The notes under the pieces are model-generated. The model was not told where the DNA came from, did no database searches, and was given only the letters and a program-made list of their open reading frames with translations. Made by a program: the position numbers and the translations under genes. This document shows positions 52,869 through 60,770 of a stretch of DNA of 64,000 bases, piece after piece. The DNA comes from Streptomyces ochraceiscleroticus (lineage in GTDB: Bacteria; Actinomycetota; Actinomycetes; Streptomycetales; Streptomycetaceae): positions 124,001-188,000 of the forward strand of contig NZ_JOAX01000007.1 of assembly GCF_000720485.1 (NCBI RefSeq). Direction: 5' to 3'. Position 1 is the stretch's first letter; each line of letters opens with the position of its first letter.

Positions 52869-53366
52869 GTGCCCGTGAAGAAGATCTGGCCCATCGACCA
52901 TGCGTGCGGTCACAGCGTTGAGACCGATCTGACCGCCCGCCCCGCCGACCAGCGTGCCGGCTATGCCCGATGGCTCGCCGCGCGGGACTGCACCGACTGC
53001 TGGCGTGCCACCCGTGAGGAGGGCAGCGAATCCACAGCCGAGTGGCTGGCGAAGAAGCGTGCCGAGGAACAGGCCGAGGCAGAGACGTGGGCCGAGAGGT
53101 ACCGGATGCCACCGCTGGAGGGCAGCGAGCGCGCCGTCGGCTGGGCGGCGCGGTGCCGCCGCCAACTCGTCACTGCTGCGTACAGCACCCTCGTCATCGA
53201 AGGCGGGGCCGATGAGAGCGGCTGGGAGGCCATCGAGGACGCGGTACGAACCATCACCCGCGCCGGCTGGTGGATAGACCAGCGCGCCGCCGACCCCGCT
53301 GACCTGCCAGAACTTCTCCAGGCCGCCAGCGAGACCGACCGCTCCACCGAGAACCCGCACTTCTGA
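52869..53366 (+). CDS. Hypothetical protein with a possible zinc-binding site
   Basis: A 165-residue soluble protein. The N-terminal HACGHSVETDL and the later DCTDCWRATREE place two Cys-containing pairs plus His residues so that a small zinc site is possible (about 11-48). A charged, coiled helix (EWLAKKRAEEQAEAETWAER) and a helical C-terminus follow. GTG start after GAGGAA. Function unknown, conserved context with the coupling protein gene. Confidence 0.7.
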   Translation: MPVKKIWPIDHACGHSVETDLTARPADQRAGYARWLAARDCTDCWRATREEGSESTAEWLAKKRAEEQAEAETWAERYRMPPLEGSERAVGWAARCRRQLVTAAYSTLVIEGGADESGWEAIEDAVRTITRAGWWIDQRAADPADLPELLQAASETDRSTENPHF

Positions 53367-53479
53367 CCCCAGGACCTCTTTCTCACCAGCACACCGCCCG
53401 CCAGGAGCCCAGCCATGACCGTACGCAGATCGTCCCTCGCTCCTCGCGCTCCCCCTTCCCTCTCCGCCTGGAACCTGCC

Positions 53480-55276
53480 TTGCCCTACGCGCGTACCAGG
53501 ACGCCCTCGACGACCACGAGTACGGACGTCCTCCTCTATCTCCTACTCGCCCTGGCCGCCCTGGGTTTCGGCGGCGGCTCTCTTGCCTGGCTGTTCGGCA
53601 ACCTCGTCGACACCGCTCTCGACTCCGGGCCCTGGGCACATTTCGAACCAACACAGGCCCTCTTCCATCCCCACCAGCTCTGGCCGCACCTGCCTGGCCC
53701 CGCGCTACTGGTGGGCTGCTACGGCATTCCGACGCTGCTGCTGGCGACGGGTGCTGTCGTCGGGCTGAAGCTGTGGCTGCGCTTCCGTGCGAATCCGCGC
53801 GGGCTGGCCGGCCCGCGGGACCTGGGCGACCTGCTGCCGAAAAAGGCCGCCGCGAAGGCGACCGGCCTACGCGCCAGCCTCAGCGGTGTCCCGCTCAAGG
53901 CTGTCGCTCCTGATGACCGCGGTGTCCTCCTCGGCACTCTCCAGCCCGGCGCGGCGGAGGTGCGCGCCTCCTGGGAGGACGTACTGCTGGCGATCATGGC
54001 ACCGCGCTCGGGCAAAACCTCCAGCCTGGCAATCCCCGCGATCCTGAGGGCGCCAGGGCCAGTGCTGCTCACCTCCAACAAGGCGGCCAACGACGCCTTC
54101 ACCGCGACGGTCGACGCACGCGCTCGCGTGGGAACGGTGTGGACGCTGGACCCTCAGCAGATCGCGCACGCCGAGCAGACGATGTGGTGGGACATCCTCG
54201 CCGACGCCCACGACCTGGCCGGAGCACGACGGCTGGCCCAGCACTTCGTCACCGCCAGCGTGAACGAATCCAGCGCCGGAGACTTCTGGTCCACCGCCGC
54301 CGCCAACACCCTCACCGCACTCTTCCTCGCCGCCGCCCGCGGCGGACGCCCCGTCACCGAGGTGACCGCGTGGCTGGCCTCCCCGGCCGACCGCACGCCC
54401 ATCGACCTGCTCACCGATGCCGGCCTGGACGCCGTCGCCGCCCAGCTACAGGGCACCGTCGCCGGTGCCGTGGAGACCCGCGACGGCATCTTCGAGACCG
54501 CGCGGCAGTACGCCAGCTGCCTGCTCGACCCACGCATCGCCGCCTGGGTCACCCCACCCCAAGGCAACACGAAGCTCCGGCAATTCCGCCCGGAGGCATT
54601 CTCCACCAGCCGCGACACCCTCTTCCTTCTATCGAAGGACGGCGGCGGCTCCGCCTCGGCGATCATCGCCGCCGCTGCCGATGCCGTGATGCGCGCGGCC
54701 GTCGTCCAGGCCGAACGCGCGGGCGGACGCCTGGACCCGCCGATGCTGGCAATCCTGGATGAGGCGGCGAACGTCTGCCGCATCCAGGACCTGCCCGACC
54801 TCTACTCCCACCTCGGCTCCCGCGGCGTCATCCCGATCACAATCCTGCAGTCCTACCGACAGGGCCAGCGGGTGTGGGGCGACACCGGCATGGACGCCCT
54901 CTGGTCGGCGGCAACGATCAAGCTGATCGGCTCCGGCATCGACGACGCCGACTTCGCCGACAAGCTCTCCCGCCTGGCGGGCGACCGCGACGTGCAGACC
55001 GTGTCGGTGTCCACCAGCGAGTCCGGCAAGTCCTCCTCCCTCTCCATGCGGCAGGAACGCGTCCTGCCGGCCGATGCCATCCGCGCGCTGCCCAAGGGCT
55101 CCGCGTTGCTGCTGGCCACCGGCATCCGCCCCGCCCTGCTCGACCTCAAGCCCTGGTACCGCGAACCGAACGCCGACCGACTCGGCGCCGCGTCACAGCA
55201 GGCCACGGCCGCTATCACCGAACGCGCCCTTGCCCAGGACCGGCCGCACCCTGACGAGTACGGCCCCGCGACATGA
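53480..55276 (+). CDS. VirD4/TraG-like type IV coupling protein
   Basis: A 598-residue coupling ATPase with two N-terminal membrane helices (about 17-42 and 75-98), a Walker A-type loop APRSGKTSS (about 174-182) and Walker B MLAILDEAANV. ITILQSYRQGQRVWG and LWSAATIKLIGSGIDD follow, as in TraG/VirD4 proteins. It delivers DNA to the transfer channel. The TTG at 53480 has only a weak ribosome site. A better one (CCAGGAG before ATG 53415) opens a different frame, so a frameshift near the N-terminus is possible. Confidence 0.9.
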   Translation: MPYARTRTPSTTTSTDVLLYLLLALAALGFGGGSLAWLFGNLVDTALDSGPWAHFEPTQALFHPHQLWPHLPGPALLVGCYGIPTLLLATGAVVGLKLWLRFRANPRGLAGPRDLGDLLPKKAAAKATGLRASLSGVPLKAVAPDDRGVLLGTLQPGAAEVRASWEDVLLAIMAPRSGKTSSLAIPAILRAPGPVLLTSNKAANDAFTATVDARARVGTVWTLDPQQIAHAEQTMWWDILADAHDLAGARRLAQHFVTASVNESSAGDFWSTAAANTLTALFLAAARGGRPVTEVTAWLASPADRTPIDLLTDAGLDAVAAQLQGTVAGAVETRDGIFETARQYASCLLDPRIAAWVTPPQGNTKLRQFRPEAFSTSRDTLFLLSKDGGGSASAIIAAAADAVMRAAVVQAERAGGRLDPPMLAILDEAANVCRIQDLPDLYSHLGSRGVIPITILQSYRQGQRVWGDTGMDALWSAATIKLIGSGIDDADFADKLSRLAGDRDVQTVSVSTSESGKSSSLSMRQERVLPADAIRALPKGSALLLATGIRPALLDLKPWYREPNADRLGAASQQATAAITERALAQDRPHPDEYGPAT

Positions 55277-55361
55277 CGCCTACGGCCTCGTTCTGCGCCC
55301 GAGCGAGACACCCGGCCAGTTCCTGTGTCCGTTGATCTTCCATTCTCGCCGAGGTGCCCTC

Positions 55362-55559
55362 GTGCCTTCCTTCTCCCTCTCTCCGTACATCTCCCACCGG
55401 CTTGCCGGTACCGCCGCCGTCTACCGCGGAGGTCGCTGGTGGCTCGACGCCCACAGCGGTGCCGTCCCCTCAGACGACGCGCTCACGCGGGCCCTTGACC
55501 GTCACGCCGCTGACCTGGCCGCGGCCAACCGTGCCGTCGCTGCCCTGGAGCAGGCGTGA
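55362..55559 (+). CDS. Small hypothetical protein
   Basis: A 65-residue protein with a strand-rich start (SHRLAGTAAVYRGGRWWLDA) and a helical end (ALDRHAADLAAANRAVAALE). GAGGTG lies six bases before the GTG, and its stop overlaps the start of the DnaB-N protein by 4 bp, indicating coupled translation. No known family recognised. Confidence 0.65.
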   Translation: MPSFSLSPYISHRLAGTAAVYRGGRWWLDAHSGAVPSDDALTRALDRHAADLAAANRAVAALEQA

Positions 55560-56749
55560 CCGTGATGACGCCGCTGTTCCAGGCCGAGCAGGCCGTCCTG
55601 GGCGCGGCCCTGCTGGAGCCGCGCCAGCTCGGCCCCCTGTCCGACTGGCTCCGGCCCGAACACTTCTACCGGCCCGCACACGCCGCCCTGTACGCCGCGA
55701 TGCTCGACCTGCACAGCGAGCAGCACCCCGTGACGACAGCGCCGCCTGATGTACCGGTCCCGCTGGACTGGGTCAACGACACGCTCGCACGGGCGAGCGC
55801 GCACACGCGCGGCCTCACCGCCTCGCACCTGCACGCCCTCGCCTCAGCGTGCCCGCGCCCCGCGCACGCGCCGCTCTACGGGCGGATGGTTCTGGAGGGC
55901 GCCATCCACCGCAGCGTCGCCGAGCACGCCGCGCGCCTTTACCACGCCGCGCGCACCGACGCCGACCGTGGCGCCGACGTCGCTGAGACCCTGCGCCAGG
56001 CCGATGTGCTGCGGGACGTGCTCAATGATCTCGGCCGCCGCTGGGGTACCGAGCCCCGTGTCACTCAGCCAGCAGCGCCCCAGACCGCATCCGCTGCGCC
56101 AACGGACATGGTGGATCAGCGGCTAATGGCCGACGAGGAGTTCCTCCTGGGCACGCTGACCACCTCGCCGCAGCAGCTGGGAGAGGTTGCCGACTGGCTG
56201 CGCCCGGAGGACTTCGCCGACCCCGGCCACAGGCAGATCTACCGCGCGCTGGCGGCCCTCCGTCACCGGGGAGAACCGATCGATCAGCTCACCCTGCTGT
56301 GGGAGTGCCAACGCCGCGGCGCGCTCGCCGACGGCACACTGGACGCCGACCGCGTCCGCCGCCTGTGCGACACCGCAGCCGGAGGCTCGGCCGACTACTT
56401 CGGCGAACAGGTCCTCAACGCCGCCCTGCTCCGCACCGCCGCCACCAGCGCCCACCACATCCGAAACCTGGCCAAGGACCCATCTCTAGCTCCCACCCGC
56501 CTCATCGGCCATGCCGTGCACCACTTGGAACCGTTGGAGTCGATCCGTCGCCGCCGAGAAACCTCCCACGCCGAACCGGCGCCCAACACCCCACAGCAGG
56601 CCGAAGAGGCCGCTCCACCACCGGCACGCGCCATCGCTGCCCGTACCCGGAGTCGCCCCCGCTTCCCCGCTACCTCAGCCCCCGCAGCACCTACGCCACC
56701 AGCACCGGCCGAGCCCCGCCGTCCTCACACCCGCAGGAGCCACTCGTAA
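55556..56749 (+). CDS. Tandem DnaB N-terminal domain protein without helicase motor
   Basis: A 397-residue protein with two copies of the DnaB helicase N-terminal domain. The first is at about 4-130 (EQAVLGAALLEPRQLGPLSD, WLRPEHFYRPAHAALYAAM). The second is at about 195-320 (EEFLLGTLTTSPQQLGEVAD, WLRPEDFADPGHRQIYRAL). A disordered Pro/Arg-rich tail follows. No Walker motifs are present, so it cannot unwind DNA itself. It may recruit primase or the host helicase to the transferring element. Coupled to the preceding small gene. Confidence 0.88.
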   Translation: MTVMTPLFQAEQAVLGAALLEPRQLGPLSDWLRPEHFYRPAHAALYAAMLDLHSEQHPVTTAPPDVPVPLDWVNDTLARASAHTRGLTASHLHALASACPRPAHAPLYGRMVLEGAIHRSVAEHAARLYHAARTDADRGADVAETLRQADVLRDVLNDLGRRWGTEPRVTQPAAPQTASAAPTDMVDQRLMADEEFLLGTLTTSPQQLGEVADWLRPEDFADPGHRQIYRALAALRHRGEPIDQLTLLWECQRRGALADGTLDADRVRRLCDTAAGGSADYFGEQVLNAALLRTAATSAHHIRNLAKDPSLAPTRLIGHAVHHLEPLESIRRRRETSHAEPAPNTPQQAEEAAPPPARAIAARTRSRPRFPATSAPAAPTPPAPAEPRRPHTRRSHS

Positions 56750-56793
56750 CTTTCCCCCCGCTTTACTCCACACGCCCTGCGGGCTGGCCGATT

Positions 56794-56889
56794 ATGGCGA
56801 CCAGCCCACTCGACACCCTGCTGGCCGGCTACGCGCGGCGCGAAGCAGAGGTAACCGGCGGTTGGGCGACCTTCTCCGGCTCATCGTGA
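56794..56889 (+). CDS. Short open frame, possibly a truncated element gene
   Basis: The frame opens with MATSPLDTLLAGYARREAEV and ends after 31 codons inside the 3' end of the convergent DUF3800 gene. The start looks like an ordinary Streptomyces gene but stops abruptly, so it may be a gene cut when the DUF3800 gene was inserted. No clear ribosome site. Confidence 0.3.
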   Translation: MATSPLDTLLAGYARREAEVTGGWATFSGSS

Positions 56890-57992
56890 GGCAGCATGCC
56901 CTGCGGGTCGATGAGCGGAACGACTACTGGCCAAAGGTCATCGCCGGCTGGGTTCGCCACCCCGTCGTGCCGCATGGCCACGGCAAAGCCCGCTCCCGAT
57001 AGCAGATCCGCCAGTTGAAGCGACGGATGGTCCTTGGACTGCCCTCGCAGAAGATTTCCGAGGTGCACTCCTCTGGACAGGTACCGAAATTCCAGGGGGC
57101 CACGGTCTCGCGCGTCTTGTTCAATGAGATCGAAATTTGCGTCGGTCAGGGCTCTTTGGTCATCGATCAGCATGTTGACTCTACCCAGCCTCCTTGACCA
57201 GTTTCCTGTGATGGCGGCGACCGCCGGAATCAGCGGCTCGAGAGCCTGTGGGATTGCTGCGTCGGGGCCGTGAGCGTCATCGAGGTACTCGTGAGCCTCC
57301 CGCCGTGTGGCGCGGAGCAGTTCCAGCGTTTCGGTGACCTTGCGGCGGTATGAGCGGGCCCATGCCTCCTCTACCACGTCGTAGAAGTCGTCGACCGTCA
57401 CCTTCTGGTCTCGGTTTCTGTGAGCGGTAAAGGCGACGGTAGTGGCCAGCAGTCGGTCAAAGAGAGCGGGGCCCAAAGCCCGGGGGCCCTCGGTGAACAG
57501 GCTGCGCGCCATCTGCCGGGCCCGGCCAGTATTGCGGATGTCGCGCCCCTGCTTATGGGCAGCTTCCTCGATGAACAAGTCGATCAGTTTAGCGACGACA
57601 AAGTAGTGCTTGTCGATCAGGTATATCGATGCGCGTCCGTGCAGGACACCTCCCGAGGCCAGGAGTTCGGAGAGGACCGCGCGACGCCGGTGGTTGTCCG
57701 GGCCGGTGAACATCTTGGAGAACTTCAACTCGGGGGCCTGGATACGGCAGGCCTGGCGCACATCGTCGAGGATGGGGCCGGCCTCGTCATCGCTGAGGGC
57801 CACTGAGCCCATGGCCATGTAGCGGCTGCGCGGTGCGCCGTGCAGCTGATCCCCGTCACAGCCGGACTCATCCACCGCTACCCACTGACCGGAGTGCCCC
57901 TGACTTTTGGTGACATCGGAGCAATTGCGCCGGGCGTAGTTTGGCCCGAGGAGACCGGTGCCGTCATTGGGCTGTCGGGAGGTGTCGCTCAT
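56829..57992 (-). CDS. DUF3800 domain protein
   Basis: A 387-residue protein with the DUF3800 signature: WVAVDESGCDGD near residue 37-48 and the closing LQLADLLSGAG. Between them lie acidic segments and DDQRALTDANFDL that resemble an RNase H-like arrangement of acidic residues. The family is scattered in phages, plasmids and genomic islands; a nuclease-like activity is suspected. AGGAG precedes the ATG at 57992. It is reversed relative to the conjugation genes and appears to be a later insertion. Confidence 0.85.
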   Translation of the reverse strand: MSDTSRQPNDGTGLLGPNYARRNCSDVTKSQGHSGQWVAVDESGCDGDQLHGAPRSRYMAMGSVALSDDEAGPILDDVRQACRIQAPELKFSKMFTGPDNHRRRAVLSELLASGGVLHGRASIYLIDKHYFVVAKLIDLFIEEAAHKQGRDIRNTGRARQMARSLFTEGPRALGPALFDRLLATTVAFTAHRNRDQKVTVDDFYDVVEEAWARSYRRKVTETLELLRATRREAHEYLDDAHGPDAAIPQALEPLIPAVAAITGNWSRRLGRVNMLIDDQRALTDANFDLIEQDARDRGPLEFRYLSRGVHLGNLLRGQSKDHPSLQLADLLSGAGFAVAMRHDGVANPAGDDLWPVVVPLIDPQGMLPHDEPEKVAQPPVTSASRRA

Positions 57993-58121
57993 GGGGTGCT
58001 CCTGTCGGGGGTGATTGCATGTGTGGCAGGCAGACACTCGCCGCGACCTGCCAGCTGTCGATATGTGGGTGCTGGTGGGGTGAGCGGCGCGCTTCCCTGG
58101 TGCGATTGCTGTGCCGGTAAG

Positions 58122-59000
58122 TCAGGGCTCATGGAAGGTCAGTGTTTGCGCGTCAAGGTCGAGTTCGAGGTGGCCGCCGCCGTGCTTGCGCAGCTGCCGC
58201 CAGGCGTTGTAGCCGGTCGTGATCGCTTTCTCCCAGTCAGCGGCGCGCAGGACGCTGACTTCCAGGTGGGCGGTCATGTGGTCGATAGTGGTGAGCAGTT
58301 CGTGGTCGATGTGGCCGGCGCCGGCGAAGTAGTCGTGGCGGCTGGCGTAGGAGAAGACCAGGGCGCTGATCCCCTCTTCGATGGCTATGGCGCGGCCGCC
58401 GTCTTCGGCCTCGTCGGTGCCGGGGTGGCTTTTGCGTTTGCGGTTCAGCAGGAAGCGGCTGACGGGTGACCAGCCCAGGACAGCGGCGTGGGCGAGATGG
58501 AAGGCGTCGTGGAAGCGGTAGTCGTCCTCGATGTGGCTGGCGCTGGTGAGGGGGTCGCCGGCCGGTGTGCCGTCTTCCCGAGTGAGGACAATGACGGTGC
58601 GGCCGTCGGGCCGGAGGGTGGGAGTGAAGGTGACCGTGGTGCGGCGGGGCAGCTGTTCGTGGGGCGGGTAGCCCACGTCGAAGCGAGGCCGCTGGTCCTC
58701 GGGGGTGGCGCGCCAGCGGTCCTTGGTCTTTTCCAGGCTGGCGGCCGCGATGTCCTCCAGATCCAGGCCCAGGAGGTGGGCGAGAGTGGCGGTGTACCAC
58801 AGGACGTCGCCGAGTTCTTCGCGCAGCTGCTGTTTGGACGGGCCGGCCCCGGCGCCGTCACGCTGGCGTTTTTTGTAGGCGCTGGCCACGGATCCGGTCT
58901 CGCCGACAAGGCCGAGGAGAGGGATGAGGACCGGGTCGGTGCCGTCGGCGGCGGGCTGCAGGGTCTTGCGGGCGGCTTGCTGATAACGGGCGAGATGCAC
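58122..59000 (-). CDS. MazG-like nucleotide pyrophosphohydrolase fused to an unknown C-terminal domain
   Basis: A protein of about 292 residues. The first 100 carry a MazG/dUTPase-like all-alpha NTP pyrophosphohydrolase signature: LGLVGETGSVASAYKKRQRD, then LREELGDVLWYTATLAHLLG, giving the Glu-x-x-Glu...Glu-x-x-Asp metal site. The remaining 190 form a separate domain with FHDAFHLAHAAVLGW and RAIAIEEGISALVFSYASRH, whose His/Glu residues suggest another metal or nucleotide site; I do not recognise it. The GTG at 59000 has AGGAG five bases away. It is divergent from the ACP operon across a perfect dyad. Likely role: trimming a (modified) dNTP to dNMP. Confidence 0.83.
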   Translation of the reverse strand: MHLARYQQAARKTLQPAADGTDPVLIPLLGLVGETGSVASAYKKRQRDGAGAGPSKQQLREELGDVLWYTATLAHLLGLDLEDIAAASLEKTKDRWRATPEDQRPRFDVGYPPHEQLPRRTTVTFTPTLRPDGRTVIVLTREDGTPAGDPLTSASHIEDDYRFHDAFHLAHAAVLGWSPVSRFLLNRKRKSHPGTDEAEDGGRAIAIEEGISALVFSYASRHDYFAGAGHIDHELLTTIDHMTAHLEVSVLRAADWEKAITTGYNAWRQLRKHGGGHLELDLDAQTLTFHEP

Positions 59001-59032
59001 GCACACTCCTATGAAGGATCTTCCAACAAGGC

Positions 59033-59049
59033 TGTCGGATTTCCCGACA
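59033..59049. promoter_or_regulatory. Perfect dyad, candidate XRE repressor operator
   Basis: TGTCGG-ATTTC-CCGACA is a perfect inverted repeat between the divergent MazG-fusion and ACP genes. A possible -10 TACAGT lies at 59056-59061, with the left arm of the dyad at the -35 position, so bound repressor would block transcription toward the ACP gene and probably both ways. Confidence 0.6.
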
Positions 59050-59115
59050 TCGCTCTACAGTAGGTCATACCGGGCCGCACGTCCGGCAGTTGAGCGAAGG
59101 GGTCGAAAGCTGAGC

Positions 59116-59394
59116 ATGCCGCCGCACACCGCTCAGGAGATCGTGGACATCGTGGTCGATCTCCTCGCCGAGAAGCAGGGCAGGCCAAGTCCGGATGTGT
59201 ACGAGGAGCTAGCCGCCCAGGGGCAGGACCTACCGGTCGACTCAGTACTGATCATGGAGATACTGGCGCGCGTTGAGCACCAGTTCCAGGTCTCCATCCC
59301 CGCCGACGCCGAGGCCGGACGCTCTCTGCGTTCGGTGTGGGCGTTCGCCACGACCGTGTACGACACCATGCAGGCCAAGGAGCAGCAGCTATGA
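59116..59394 (+). CDS. Acyl carrier protein-like protein
   Basis: A 92-residue acidic helical protein with the carrier-protein signature: LPVDSVLIMEILARVEHQFQ, in which Ser43 is the expected phosphopantetheine attachment site (DSV in place of DSL). It is followed by VSIPADAEAGRSL, as in ACPs. It belongs neither to a fatty-acid nor to an obvious polyketide cluster. It is first of a coupled operon with an XRE repressor and an ImmA-like protease (ATGA overlap). It may carry an acyl or amino acid group for nucleotide or DNA modification; inferred. Confidence 0.82.
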   Translation: MPPHTAQEIVDIVVDLLAEKQGRPSPDVYEELAAQGQDLPVDSVLIMEILARVEHQFQVSIPADAEAGRSLRSVWAFATTVYDTMQAKEQQL

Positions 59395-59807
59395 ACGGCA
59401 AAGCACCCTCCCATACCGACACCGATGCGGGGCAGCGAGCGCACCTGGGACAGCGGTTGAAGGCCACCCGCGAATACTTGGGCTTGTCGCAGCAGCAGGT
59501 CGCCGAACGCACCGGCATTGTCCGCTCCGCGGTGAGCGACATCGAGCGCGGTCTGCGCAAGGTGGAGGTGATGGAACTGCAGAAGCTTGCCCGCCTGTAC
59601 CGATTGCCGGCGTCCTACTTCCTCGATGAGGAGGAGGCAGCCGACGCCGGCGAACACGCACTGGCCGGGCTTCCGCGCACCGGACGACCGTTGAGTGAGG
59701 GTGACCGTATCGAGGTGGCCAAGTTCATCCAGTACCTGCAGGCTCGACGCCAGGCGGAGGACGAGGGCAGTCCGACCTCGCACCCGCAGGCGGAGGGCGG
59801 TGCATGA
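59391..59807 (+). CDS. XRE family helix-turn-helix repressor
   Basis: A 138-residue repressor. The HTH at about 20-75 reads LGQRLKATREYLGLSQQQVA followed by ERTGIVRSAVSDIERG, then the SinR/ImmR-like LQKLARLYRLPASYFLDEE. The C-terminal part is short and helical (GDRIEVAKFIQYLQARR). Starts in the ACP stop and ends in the start of the ImmA-like gene. The pairing with an ImmA/IrrE protease resembles ImmR/ImmA of ICEBs1, where the protease relieves repression after a signal. Confidence 0.92.
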   Translation: MNGKAPSHTDTDAGQRAHLGQRLKATREYLGLSQQQVAERTGIVRSAVSDIERGLRKVEVMELQKLARLYRLPASYFLDEEEAADAGEHALAGLPRTGRPLSEGDRIEVAKFIQYLQARRQAEDEGSPTSHPQAEGGA

Positions 59808-60718
59808 GCTGGAACGCCGCGTACGGTGCGGCAATGATCGCGGCGGCCCAGGCCCATGAGGCGTTCGCCACCAGGAATGACGAGTACATCGATGTTTTCG
59901 CGGCCCTGCGCCGGGCTGGTGTTGAAGTCATGGGGCAGGAGCTGAGTGGCCTGCTGGGGCTGTATGTGGACGACACGCAGGGCGTGCCGGGCTGCTTGGT
60001 CAACACGGGCCTGGAAGAGGTGAGCATGCGCCACACCGCCGCTCACGAACTGGGCCACCACCGTCTGCGGCACGGCACCAGCGTCGACCACCAAGAGCAG
60101 TCCCCGGGCCGCTGGGGAGAGGGCTGGCCGCAGCATGAGAAGGAGGCCGAGGCCTTCGCCTCCTGGTTCTTGATGCCCAGCCCCGCCGCCCGCACCGCGC
60201 TGGCCCGCTGTGGCCTGCAGCGCCCCGGGTCCCCGCTGGATGCTTACCGGATGGCGCGATGGCTAGGTACCCCCTATGCCACCACAGTGCGCCATCTGGT
60301 ACGGCTGAAGATGATCGACCGGGCCACCGAAACAGTGTGGCTCAAGCACTCCCCGGCCGCCCTGAAGGCCGAACTCGCCGGCGGCCTGCCGCTCGACCGC
60401 CGCGCACACCTCCACCTCCTGACGCCTGCCGCGCACGAGGCCACCCTCCACGTGGCCAGCGGGGACTGCCTGCTACTGGCCGTCCCCACAGCCGCCTGGG
60501 ACCACTTGCCCCCGGGGCTGACCGGCACCCCGCCCGACACCACTGGTCAGCTGGTCTTCGAGGACCTGACCGCCGATTCCTTGCAGACCCGCGCGGCCTG
60601 GGTGACCGAGGATCTGACAACCTCCACCGTCACCGCCACCACGGGCGCCAGCGAGCTGTTCCGCGTGTACCTGCGGCGTACGCCCTGTCGACACGGTTCC
60701 GACCGTTTCTGGACCTGA
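59804..60718 (+). CDS. ImmA/IrrE family metallopeptidase
   Basis: A 304-residue protein with the zinc motif HELGHHRLRH (His81, Glu82, His85) and the third-ligand helix EKEAEAFASWFLMP, typical of ImmA/IrrE proteases that cut XRE repressors. The C-terminal 150 residues (from about HLHLLTPAAHEATLHV) are an extra domain of beta-rich character found in actinobacterial members. Coupled to the repressor gene by a 4-bp overlap. Probably derepresses this operon and the MazG-fusion gene on a stress or transfer signal. Confidence 0.92.
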   Translation: MSWNAAYGAAMIAAAQAHEAFATRNDEYIDVFAALRRAGVEVMGQELSGLLGLYVDDTQGVPGCLVNTGLEEVSMRHTAAHELGHHRLRHGTSVDHQEQSPGRWGEGWPQHEKEAEAFASWFLMPSPAARTALARCGLQRPGSPLDAYRMARWLGTPYATTVRHLVRLKMIDRATETVWLKHSPAALKAELAGGLPLDRRAHLHLLTPAAHEATLHVASGDCLLLAVPTAAWDHLPPGLTGTPPDTTGQLVFEDLTADSLQTRAAWVTEDLTTSTVTATTGASELFRVYLRRTPCRHGSDRFWT

Positions 60719-60770
60719 CGGCCACCTCAGCGTGCGGCGCCTTTCGACCCGACGAGCACAAGGAGCAAGG

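Noticed and set aside
53415..53768. Forward 117-codon frame with a good ribosome site before the coupling protein
   Set aside because: After the first codons it is an alternate frame over the coupling protein's membrane region. It is noted only as evidence of a possible frameshift.
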